Shown here: positions 32,696-38,961 of the stretch, in pieces
Layout: each line of letters begins with the position of its first letter
Position numbering within the stretch: position 1 is the first letter of the stretch
Assembly: GCA_014376445.1 (NCBI GenBank)
Contig: JACMRM010000213.1
Span: 1 to 38,961 of the forward strand
Reading direction: 5' to 3'
Source of the DNA: Bacteriovorax sp.
GTDB lineage: Bacteria; Bdellovibrionota; Bacteriovoracia; Bacteriovoracales; Bacteriovoracaceae
Length of the DNA stretch: 38,961 nt
Made by a program: the position numbers and the translations under genes
Notes under the pieces: generated by a model
Database searches by the model: none
Told to the model about the DNA's origin: nothing
Seen by the model: the letters and a program-made list of their open reading frames with translations, nothing else

Positions 32696-33285
32696 ATTTC
32701 AATCAAGGCATCCAGCAACTATCAAATCTCGGACTCAATATTTTTTTGAGTGCAAACATTTCAGACCTTCCTGAAAGCATTTTTATTTTTACCGAAGAGC
32801 AAAAAAAGAAAACACTTTGTCTGATAGGCCATGGTGGAAAAACTCTTTGGGAAAATCTGCCGGAAGTAAAATCGTCAAACCCCATTGATGACTTCAGTAT
32901 TTCTCAGATGAACTGGTTTGCTGAAAATATACTCAAAAGTAAAATTGACATTCTTTTTCCTGACGATGAGCAGATAATAAAACTCCAGCAGCTGGGAAGA
33001 TTTTTAGGACTGTCTCATCAATCTCCTTTGGGATTTGATATCTCAAATGAGTTTGGATTATGGTTTGCTTTCCGCGGAGTTTTTTTAACAGATAAAAAGA
33101 TTCCACTTATCAAACTGGCACCTCAAAAATTTCCATGTGAGTCATGCACTGAAAAACTTTGCTTGGCAGCATCAGAAATAAGTGATGCCAGATTAAAATG
33201 CCCAGTTAAAAATGAGCACCAGTATGGCCTAGAACAACGAAATTATCATCAAAGTGTCCTGTATATGCCAAAAAAGACCAGTTAG
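32692..33285 (+). CDS. CblC/QueG-like protein with four-cysteine C-terminal cluster
   Basis: The 197-residue protein resembles the small ferredoxin-annotated relatives of MMACHC (CblC) and epoxyqueuosine reductase. Family-like segments are LCLIGHGGKTLWENLP, NPIDDFSISQMNWFAE, SPLGFDISNEFGLWFAFRGVFLT and a cysteine-bearing tail FPCESCTEKLCLAASE...LKCPVKNEHQYGLEQRNYH. Four cysteines (CxxCxxxxC and a later C) could bind one iron-sulfur cluster, fewer than in QueG. A redox or corrinoid-related role is inferred, not shown. It is translationally coupled to the methyltransferase, the main contextual clue. Family confidence is moderate. Confidence 0.6.
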   Translation: MNFNQGIQQLSNLGLNIFLSANISDLPESIFIFTEEQKKKTLCLIGHGGKTLWENLPEVKSSNPIDDFSISQMNWFAENILKSKIDILFPDDEQIIKLQQLGRFLGLSHQSPLGFDISNEFGLWFAFRGVFLTDKKIPLIKLAPQKFPCESCTEKLCLAASEISDARLKCPVKNEHQYGLEQRNYHQSVLYMPKKTS

Positions 33286-33373
33286 CAGTCAGTCATTGCA
33301 ATAACAATTGTGATTTGCAAAGCTTCGGAGTAATGTTTACGACTAACAACTCACGTTAAGGAAGCCATATAGT

Positions 33374-33772
33374 ATGACACTTAAAGAACAAAAGAAAATT
33401 TTGATTGTTGAAGATGATATGGACATCCGTGAATTAATCGCGGAAATTCTGGCCGAAGAAGGCTACATAATCGCAACGGCAGAAAACGGAAAGATCGGAC
33501 TTGATTACCTGATAGCTTGTAAACCAGATGAGCGCCCGGACTGTATTATTTTAGATTTGATGATGCCGGTTATGACAGGCATTCAGGTTCTGGAAAATCT
33601 GCAAAGAGATTATGCCGGCGATCTGGCAAAAATTCCTGTAATCATCGCGACAGCTAAAGGGTCACCGAAAGAAGATCTAAGCAACATGCCAAGTAATGTA
33701 ACAAAAATCAGAAAGCCAATGGATGTAAACGAGTTGATCGATACAGTTGCAAGACACAGTCAAAGACCCTAA
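33374..33772 (+). CDS. Stand-alone response regulator receiver protein
   Basis: The 132-residue product is a single CheY-like receiver domain without an output domain. The phospho-acceptor is Asp61 in IILDLMMPVMTG, the acidic pair is in VEDDMD (residues 13-17), Thr93 is in IIATAKG and Lys114 in IRKPMD, so all residues needed for phosphorylation are there. AAGGAAG gives a good ribosome site. No histidine kinase is in the window, so its partner is elsewhere. It could act by protein contact in signalling or as a phosphate sink. A 50-residue ORF starts two bases after its stop. Confidence 0.93.
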   Translation: MTLKEQKKILIVEDDMDIRELIAEILAEEGYIIATAENGKIGLDYLIACKPDERPDCIILDLMMPVMTGIQVLENLQRDYAGDLAKIPVIIATAKGSPKEDLSNMPSNVTKIRKPMDVNELIDTVARHSQRP

Positions 33773-33774
33773 TC

Positions 33775-33927
33775 ATGACGATCGAGCCGTCTCTTTTGAC
33801 AAAAACTACATGGGTAGAAGAAGCGAATAATGGATGGACTTTATTTTGTGATGAAGGGAGTCTTCCAGCTCAGTATAAGCACACTATATTAATAACAAAA
33901 TATCGTCCGATAATTGAGACGGCCTGA
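33775..33927 (+). CDS. Hypothetical 50-aa protein after the response regulator
   Basis: This ORF is too short for the track. It starts two bases after the receiver gene stop and encodes a protein with the words TTWVEEANNGWTLFCDEG and ILITKYRPIIETA. There is no signal or membrane segment. The spacing suggests translational coupling, and codon use looks like that of coding sequence, but no strong ribosome site or known family supports it. Treat as possible. Confidence 0.42.
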   Translation: MTIEPSLLTKTTWVEEANNGWTLFCDEGSLPAQYKHTILITKYRPIIETA

Positions 33928-33955
33928 TCATATTCAAATTGGTATGAGTAACTTT

Positions 33956-35233
33956 TTAAAATGATTTTCTTAATGAAGATAAAAGCATCATACGCATGTC
34001 CGGTGTTTCATTAATCTGAATCTTTCCTACCCCTTTTACCCAGATGCATTTTAGAGATCCGTCTTCAATCGTCAGGGTCCAGTGCTTTCTTTGAAGTTTC
34101 ATGTCGGGTAGATCAATAATTTTTTCATTATATTTATCTTTAATTTTTTTGTAATAAAGATCAAAGCCGAGGATCTTTTTATAATTCCGGATTTGATTCT
34201 CAAAACTCAACTCTCCGGGAGTCAATCCAAAGACATCAGAAAAAATCTTATCCTTCACTCTCGCGGCCGCATGACGGGACCCGAATGAATATAGCAAAGG
34301 AATATCGTCTTTAAATTGTGTCAGCTTAAGTTCATCGCCTGGTGCATGTCCTTCGGATTGTGGATTTAATCTCAGTCCATAACGAAAATTCTTTCTTCTT
34401 CCCGCGCGGTTATAGTACGGATTATAATTTTTTATGAAATGCAGTTCTAAAAGACTTGTAGGTAGATCATGAAAACATTCCATGAATTCAACTCTAGTAA
34501 CACTGGATTTTAATTTATGCTCGCGCGGCCCTCCGCTAAATTGCTTAAAGTGCTGCTTTAAGCGGGTGCGGATCCTCTTGCTTTTACCGACATACAAAAG
34601 AGAATTATCGTCGTCGTACATAAAATAGAGGCCAGGTGTTTCGGGAAAATTTTCAAAATTAAAATTATGTAGCTGTGCGGGGATAAGATGGTCTAATTCT
34701 ACCTGCAAAGTTGTTATTTCGGATTTATTCTGTATGCACTTTAAAACCTCGAGGCAATCCTCGGCATCTGACAAGGCCCTATGAGCAGATTTTCTAGGGA
34801 TTTTGAATTCTTCACATAAATTTTTTAAGGAATAAGATCCAAGTCCAGGAAAAACATTTCTTGAAGTTTTGCAGGTGCAGAACACATCCCGCTTAAATAA
34901 ATACCCCAGGTCCTGAAACTCTCTCTGCAAAAAATGGTAATCAAAAAAAACATTATGTGCGACAAAAATGCGGCCCTCTGTCATCTCGACAATTTTTTTT
35001 GCAACTTCATAGAACTTTGGAGCATTCTGAACCATCTCATTGGTAATCCCGGTGATCATTGTAATTCCGTGACTGATAAATTTTTCAGGATAAATAAGAG
35101 AGCTGTAAACTTCTTCGATCTGGTCACCATCATAGTTGATGATTCCAATCTCAATAATTTTCTGCCCGAAGGCATTGGCACCTGTAGTTTCGAGATCGAT
35201 GACTGAATATTTTTTATTTTTATCTTTCAACAC
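33956..35233 (-). CDS. DnaQ-like 3'-5' exonuclease fused to a GIY-YIG (UvrC/Cho-like) nuclease domain
   Basis: The 425-residue protein has an N-terminal DEDDh exonuclease: VIDLETTGAN (Asp13, Glu15), FVAHNVFFDYHFLQREF and HRALSDAEDCLEVL. From about residue 200 comes a GIY-YIG domain with TPGLYFMYDDDNSLLYVGKSKRIRTRLKQHF and LLELHFIKNYNPYYNR, in which the Tyr, Arg, Glu and Asn catalytic positions are present. The last 150 residues have no recognised domain. DnaQ-Cho fusions are known in actinobacteria and others and are linked to excision repair. The start is a GTG followed by TTG with no clear ribosome site, so the exact start is uncertain by a codon or more. Confidence 0.87.
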   Translation of the reverse strand: MLKDKNKKYSVIDLETTGANAFGQKIIEIGIINYDGDQIEEVYSSLIYPEKFISHGITMITGITNEMVQNAPKFYEVAKKIVEMTEGRIFVAHNVFFDYHFLQREFQDLGYLFKRDVFCTCKTSRNVFPGLGSYSLKNLCEEFKIPRKSAHRALSDAEDCLEVLKCIQNKSEITTLQVELDHLIPAQLHNFNFENFPETPGLYFMYDDDNSLLYVGKSKRIRTRLKQHFKQFSGGPREHKLKSSVTRVEFMECFHDLPTSLLELHFIKNYNPYYNRAGRRKNFRYGLRLNPQSEGHAPGDELKLTQFKDDIPLLYSFGSRHAAARVKDKIFSDVFGLTPGELSFENQIRNYKKILGFDLYYKKIKDKYNEKIIDLPDMKLQRKHWTLTIEDGSLKCIWVKGVGKIQINETPDMRMMLLSSLRKSF

Positions 35234-35472
35234 TATTTCATTATGGCATTATTGAATTCACTTTTTCTATCATTAAATCCGTATACACTGACTTCACATT
35301 AGAGAAAAACACTCGGTGAAAATGCGGCACCAATCGACTACTTTATAATAAAATTTCATCTTCTTGTAATATCGTGTCCTTTTGGCCTACAAGTGTAGTG
35401 AATTAATTTCACACTGACGATCCCAGGCCTCTCTGCCGTGATAAAAATGAACCTCATTAACCTGGGGTAAAA

Positions 35473-36426
35473 ATGAAAAAAACACTTTTGCTGATTTTAT
35501 TATTATCATCTGCTTCTTACGCTGTAGAAACCGACCAGTTCCTTGCAGGATCACATGTCCTCAGGGATTCATCGGATTCCATCAATGAATACATCAATAA
35601 TAAATTTGAAGCTGCCATTTTAAAGGTTAATGAAAAAAAACGTGAATACGCCTGCAGGAATCTGGCAGATGATGTTTTAAGTGAAATCGTGGGAAGACAC
35701 AGTATCAGTGCTCTCAGTAAATTTGCCGGCACATCTGCTGAAATTGAAAGATACCCTGACAATTCAATTAAGATGCATGACTACATTAATGACCTCTCAA
35801 TCTATGCGAGAGCAGGTTTTCCATTCGGACTAGTTGCTATTTCCAGAACGATTAATGTCGGCGGTGTATATGTTGGAACAGATAAACTCGGACATTTTTC
35901 GCTGATTGGAAGAAACTATTACCGCGCTTATTTGAAAAATCTGGATAAAGGTTTATCGAAAAAAGAAGCTGAAAAAGCAGCTGTCGTTAAAGGAATCGGG
36001 CAGGAAATTCATTTCCTGGGTTACATGTTAGGTGGAGTTTTATCTTACGGTGATCTTGAAGCAAATTTTCAAGGTCTGCAGTTTGCAATTTCAATGTGTG
36101 AAGGTGAAAATCCTTACCTAATTAAAAAGAACGGAGACTGGATAAAAAACCCTGAGCGCACTTTTGATATTAAGAATATCATTAACCCAAAAATGGATGA
36201 ATCCTACAAACCTCCCTTCTGGTCACCGAGAATCTGGAGAAGAATTGCCCCCAATATTAAAAATGTCTATTGTGACCTGAAGGAAAATCCATTGTACATC
36301 GAGCGGATGAAATTTTATGAATCAAAAATTTCAATAAATAAAAATGATGATTACCTGAAAGATTTTTTTAAAGACCGTCCAAAGTTCGACAGGAACCTTG
36401 AGAACATTGATTCTCTCTGTAAATAA
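35473..36426 (+). CDS. Secreted protein of unknown function (317 aa) with GTDKLGHF motif
   Basis: A signal peptide (MKKTLLLILLLSSASYA) precedes a 300-residue mature protein that is largely helical. A glycine-rich stretch GGVYVGTDKLGHFSLIGRNYYRAY (around residues 130-153) and QEIHFLGYMLGGVLSYGDLEANFQGLQF look like conserved core segments, with a D-K-x-x-H-F motif shared in style by some envelope proteins; I do not assign it to a named family. The C-terminal third is Lys/Asp-rich. GGGG precedes the start. It ends before a terminator. It diverges from the exonuclease fusion across a 239-bp spacer. Confidence 0.8.
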   Translation: MKKTLLLILLLSSASYAVETDQFLAGSHVLRDSSDSINEYINNKFEAAILKVNEKKREYACRNLADDVLSEIVGRHSISALSKFAGTSAEIERYPDNSIKMHDYINDLSIYARAGFPFGLVAISRTINVGGVYVGTDKLGHFSLIGRNYYRAYLKNLDKGLSKKEAEKAAVVKGIGQEIHFLGYMLGGVLSYGDLEANFQGLQFAISMCEGENPYLIKKNGDWIKNPERTFDIKNIINPKMDESYKPPFWSPRIWRRIAPNIKNVYCDLKENPLYIERMKFYESKISINKNDDYLKDFFKDRPKFDRNLENIDSLCK

Positions 36427-36436
36427 TATAACTAAT

Positions 36437-36469
36437 CCGACGGTGGATAAAATGTCACCGACGGTTTTT
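36437..36469 (+). terminator. Probable intrinsic terminator after the 317-aa secreted protein gene
   Basis: CCGACGGTG pairs with CACCGACGG (one internal A-A mismatch), followed by TTTTT. It lies ten bases past the stop codon. Confidence 0.75.
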
Positions 36470-36579
36470 CTCTCTCTTAAATCCTGATTTTTCCTCTGGA
36501 AATTATAATGAAAATCATCTATCCTAAAGTCTGTTTTATGAGTTATTTTTAGTTATTAATATTTTTTCAGGATGAAAGA

Positions 36580-36750
36580 ATGAACAACTTAATTATGTTA
36601 GGTGCAATGGCCGGCGGTGTTTCCGGAGCAGCTGGATACCTTTTCGCAGATAAAGTTCACGGCAGTGAAAAAGTCAATCAAATATACCCGGTTTATGCTG
36701 TCATATTTTTTGGGCTGGTTGTCCAGGTTTCAAAACTCCTCCCCCTTTAA
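36580..36750 (+). CDS. Small membrane protein (56 aa)
   Basis: This gene is below the size limit of the ORF track, which shows only a shadow frame at 36602-36814. The product MNNLIMLGAMAGGVSG... has a glycine/alanine-rich first helix (about residues 4-20), a short polar loop (DKVHGSEKVNQ) and a second hydrophobic helix (VYAVIFFGLVVQV). AGGATGAAAG is a good ribosome site. Glycine-zipper-like first helices occur in small membrane-packing proteins, but no family is recognised. It lies 47 bases before the next membrane protein gene and may be co-transcribed. Confidence 0.65.
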   Translation: MNNLIMLGAMAGGVSGAAGYLFADKVHGSEKVNQIYPVYAVIFFGLVVQVSKLLPL

Positions 36751-36797
36751 AACAGGCCCGGACTTGATTTATTCCTGTCATGCTTTAAACTTAAATC

Positions 36798-37853
36798 ATG
36801 ACGGAAATAACTAAGAAAAACTGGTATATAAACGGTAAAAAAAGTGATCTCGCTTTTATAATCCTCTGTCCACTTTTTGCTCTCATCATTGTCGCTCTTA
36901 TTTGCGAGCCTCGCGGAACCAATTATGTTTACAGCACACTCACACCCATCTGGTTTGCAGTGGCCGCTTCCGTTTTAACCCACGCTCACGTCCTGCTGGT
37001 ATTTACCCGCAGTCATATGAATATGAGTGTCTTCAAACGCTATAAATACCGCTTTACAGTTATCCCGGTTATCCTGCTGTTAGCGATGTGGGTTTCAAAT
37101 CCACTTTTTCTCCTCATGGGATTTGTAGGTGTTTACTGGGATGAATGGCATTCGCTCATGCAGACGTTCGGCTTCGGAAGAATTTACGACGGCAAGGCCG
37201 GAAATGACCCTCTGGCCGGAAGAAAGTTAGATATGGGAATGGCCTTTGTTGTAGGTCTGCTGCCTAATTTAGTGCTTCTTACTTATTTGCCTAAAACTCA
37301 GATCGACGGGGCTTTTGCTGAGTATTTAGTTATGCCTCTCATGATCGTCAAACAATATGGCTGGCTTGTAACAAGCGCCAGAATCCCTATGATCACTTTT
37401 GGAATTGCCTATTCTATTTATTATATTATCTCCTATAGAAAGCTCATCCGAAACGGCTATCAATACTCAAAGGCCAAACTTGCTCTCTTTGCTGTAACGG
37501 GAATCACAACCATCACTATCGCTTCAATCTATACTATTGCGGACGGAGTTTTCTTTGGAAATATTTATCATGCTCTTCAATATATCTTCATTGTTCTAGT
37601 CACTGAACGCTCTAATTTATCCACGATTGTCGTCAAGAAAGAGCTGCAAACTGTCCCTAAAAAAGATCATCGTGTGGGTTTTCTTATTTTCTTTTTAATC
37701 ATCATACCTCTAGTCTTCATTTTGGCAGGATTTCGTCAGGTGACAGAAGGTGTGAAATACGCCGCGGCGTTCTGGCTTATGACATCTTTAATGCATTTCT
37801 GGTTTGACGGTTTTATCTGGTCAGTTCGAAGGCAGGACATTGGCCCTTCATAG
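36798..37853 (+). CDS. Polytopic membrane protein of unknown function (351 aa)
   Basis: About eight or nine hydrophobic segments are seen. Histidines fall at membrane edges in several places: LTHAHVLLVFTRSHMNM, DEWHSLMQTFGFGRIYDGK, GNIYHALQYIF and LMHFWFDGFIWSVR. A histidine-rich integral membrane layout recalls di-iron or haem membrane enzymes such as Brp/Blh-like or desaturase-type proteins, but I cannot match a defined family, so this is only a resemblance. The N terminus (MTEITKKNWYINGKK) has no cleavable signal. No good ribosome site is visible. The gene follows the 56-residue membrane protein. Confidence 0.72.
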   Translation: MTEITKKNWYINGKKSDLAFIILCPLFALIIVALICEPRGTNYVYSTLTPIWFAVAASVLTHAHVLLVFTRSHMNMSVFKRYKYRFTVIPVILLLAMWVSNPLFLLMGFVGVYWDEWHSLMQTFGFGRIYDGKAGNDPLAGRKLDMGMAFVVGLLPNLVLLTYLPKTQIDGAFAEYLVMPLMIVKQYGWLVTSARIPMITFGIAYSIYYIISYRKLIRNGYQYSKAKLALFAVTGITTITIASIYTIADGVFFGNIYHALQYIFIVLVTERSNLSTIVVKKELQTVPKKDHRVGFLIFFLIIIPLVFILAGFRQVTEGVKYAAAFWLMTSLMHFWFDGFIWSVRRQDIGPS

Positions 37854-37948
37854 CTAATTTGAGAACTTTGACAGTGTCTGTTAGTCTCAAGATTATTAAA
37901 ACCCTTATTTATTTATAAAAGATGTGTCATTTGTGATTAGATATAAAG

Positions 37949-37954
37949 TACAAT
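37949..37954 (+). promoter_or_regulatory. Candidate -10 (TACAAT) for the Met/Lys-rich secreted protein
   Basis: TACAAT is a strong -10 match and lies 24 bases before the AGGAG-led start. A -35 at the usual spacing is poor; GTGTCA at 37924-37929 would give a 19-base gap. Confidence 0.3.
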
Positions 37955-37981
37955 TTAGGCAACTACTAAGAGGAGCTAATG

Positions 37982-38503
37982 ATGAACAATAAAAATGTTA
38001 TCGCGTTTAGAAATGGATTACTAAGTCTGACTTTATTAATGGGCGCAACTTTTGCTCAAGCAGCAGACTCGAAAATGGCAGCGGGAAAAGATACCAAGAT
38101 GGCAGCAGCACCAGTTGCAAAAATGAAGCCTGCTGACACAAAAGAGATGGATAAGAGAAAAGCAGAAAATGTAAAATTCTTTAAGGAAAACTCAAAACTT
38201 TCAATTGAGCATCTGGAAAAAATGCGTGCAAATAACATTAAAAACACAAATGTAATGTTTGACCGTATGGTCGCTAACCAAAAAGAATTTGATAAAATGA
38301 ACGAAGAATCGATGAAAGGAAAGGCCCCGTCACAGGAAAAATTTAAGGCGAAAGGTGAAGAATTCAAAAAAGAAAATGATAAAGCACAAGCTGAACTCCA
38401 GGCACAATCAAAAGTTGTAGAAGAAAAATTTCAGGCCATGATGAAAAAGCGTCAGGAAGAAATGTCAAAAATAAATCAAGCTCCGCTAGCTCCGGCAAAA
38501 TAA
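37982..38503 (+). CDS. Met/Lys-rich helical periplasmic protein
   Basis: The product has a signal peptide (cleavage near FAQAAD) followed by Ala/Met/Lys-rich sequence (KMAAGKDTKMAAAPVAKMKP) and then a long charged helical stretch, probably coiled coil, such as KAENVKFFKENSKLSIEHLEKM and QEKFKAKGEEFKKENDKAQ. It ends in PLAPAK. There are no cysteines. The track starts at ATG 37979, but a second ATG at 37982 is better spaced from AGGAG; either gives the same signal peptide. The protein resembles small periplasmic chaperone-like or metal-binding helical proteins only in general style. Function unknown. Confidence 0.82.
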   Translation: MNNKNVIAFRNGLLSLTLLMGATFAQAADSKMAAGKDTKMAAAPVAKMKPADTKEMDKRKAENVKFFKENSKLSIEHLEKMRANNIKNTNVMFDRMVANQKEFDKMNEESMKGKAPSQEKFKAKGEEFKKENDKAQAELQAQSKVVEEKFQAMMKKRQEEMSKINQAPLAPAK

Positions 38504-38510
38504 TTTTACG

Positions 38511-38537
38511 AAAAGGCCGGTTATACCGGTCTTTTCA
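38511..38537 (+). terminator. Intrinsic terminator after the Met/Lys-rich protein gene
   Basis: AAAAGGCCGG and CCGGTCTTTT form a 10-bp stem with one G-T wobble and a 5-base loop, with a T-run in and after the distal arm, eight bases past the stop. Confidence 0.88.
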
Positions 38538-38610
38538 TTTTCAATTCCCATCTTCGTTGTATTTTCAAGAAAACATTTCGCTTCAATAATATTTAACGTA
38601 TTATCTAAAA

Positions 38611-38961
38611 ATGATCTCCAGAGAATTGTGGGATAAAAATCGCCCGTTAAATAATCCATTCCTTGATTATGAATTTTTGAATGCACAGATTCAAAGCGCT
38701 TCTGTCGGCGCGGATACCGGCTGGACTCCCGTATTTATCGAAAATGAAAATGAAGGAGTACTTTTAAGTTTCATTAAAGAGCACAGTTATGGAGAGTATA
38801 TCTTTGACTGGGGTTGGGCTGAGGCCTATCAGAAATACGGTATTCCCTATTATCCAAAACTCACTTCCATGATTCCATTTACACCGGTTACGACTCAGCA
38901 TTTTCTTTTAAAAAAATTTAACACACAAAAGGCAATAGCACTTTTAAGGAAGCATGACGAC
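38611..38961 (+). CDS. COG3146-type (FemAB/GNAT-like) acyltransferase, N-terminal part
   Basis: This gene runs off the window and is not in the ORF track. The 117 visible codons begin MISRELWDKNRPLNNPFLDYEF and contain the family-typical run IKEHSYGEYIFDWGWAEAY followed by YYPKLTSMIPFTPVT. That wording is characteristic of the COG3146/PF04339 group annotated as GNAT N-acetyltransferases with a FemAB-like fold, whose substrates are poorly known. No strong ribosome site is seen before the ATG, and a slightly different start is possible. It follows the terminator of the preceding gene. Confidence 0.84.
   Translation, partial: MISRELWDKNRPLNNPFLDYEFLNAQIQSASVGADTGWTPVFIENENEGVLLSFIKEHSYGEYIFDWGWAEAYQKYGIPYYPKLTSMIPFTPVTTQHFLLKKFNTQKAIALLRKHDD

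Noticed and set aside
1-38961. Prophage, insertion sequence, tRNA, rRNA or toxin-antitoxin locus
   Set aside because: No transposase, integrase, phage structural gene, cloverleaf-like sequence or recognisable toxin-antitoxin pair was seen on either strand.

Overview
The window is about 39 kb of an AT-rich (roughly 40% GC by eye), densely packed bacterial chromosome. The organism looks Gram-negative: there is an outer-membrane barrel protein, many Sec signal peptides, a lipoprotein, and periplasmic L,D-transpeptidase and protease genes. It probably respires with menaquinone. The class I lysyl-tRNA synthetase, a papain-like secreted protein with an NWC..GADL motif, many small secreted cysteine-patterned proteins and a DnaQ/GIY-YIG fusion suggest Bdellovibrionota, in particular a Bacteriovorax-like lineage. 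That assignment is inference; there is no rRNA or marker tree to settle it. I saw no insertion sequence, prophage, CRISPR array, tRNA or rRNA.

Layout. (1) 1-1912: a partial thyA on the minus strand, then across a 437-bp spacer a NamZ/DUF1343 muramidase on the plus strand. (2) 2231-8459: a five-gene branched-chain amino-acid-type ABC transporter (livK-H-M-G-F), a 66-residue unknown protein and a class I lysyl-tRNA synthetase, all plus strand and closely spaced, ending at a clear terminator. (3) 8612-10697: three secreted proteins, namely two small cysteine-patterned paralogues (one with a Pro-rich tandem-repeat tail) and a papain-like cysteine-peptidase-like protein. (4) 10700-17338: menaquinone biosynthesis, with a polyprenyl diphosphate synthase diverging from a tightly overlapped ubiE/menG-menF-menD-menA-menC operon; menB, menE and menH are not here. 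(5) 17457-20036: a tiny lipoprotein, a barrel protein whose ribosome site lies in a perfect inverted repeat, and a secreted serine protease. (6) 20040-21472: hemB and sufE (minus). (7) 21610-23123: an RMD1/DUF155-like protein (plus) behind a striking 10-bp inverted repeat, and a small secreted protein (minus). (8) 23209-26455: an RluA-type pseudouridine synthase, asnB and a membrane-anchored peroxiredoxin-like fusion (minus). (9) 26523-28748: a DUF4097 protein, a DMT exporter and an L,D-transpeptidase; the last two converge with 72 bp of shared coding sequence. (10) 28892-33927: a large dimethylglycine/sarcosine dehydrogenase-like flavoprotein (minus), then a small membrane protein, a methyltransferase overlapped with a CblC/QueG-like protein, and a stand-alone response regulator. 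(11) 33956-38961: the exonuclease/GIY-YIG fusion, an unknown secreted protein, two unknown membrane proteins, a Met/Lys-rich helical periplasmic protein and the start of a COG3146-type acyltransferase-like gene.

Most of the window is ordinary housekeeping metabolism. I did not find a convincing new multi-gene defence or secretion system. The best leads are three leader-region inverted repeats (519-572, 17657-17689, 21570-21610), the repeated cysteine-patterned secreted domain, the methyltransferase/CblC-like pair, the membrane peroxiredoxin fusion and the DnaQ/GIY-YIG fusion. Five genes are missing from the supplied ORF track or only covered by shadows: partial thyA, 33775-33927, 36580-36750, the 38611 partial gene, and several corrected starts.
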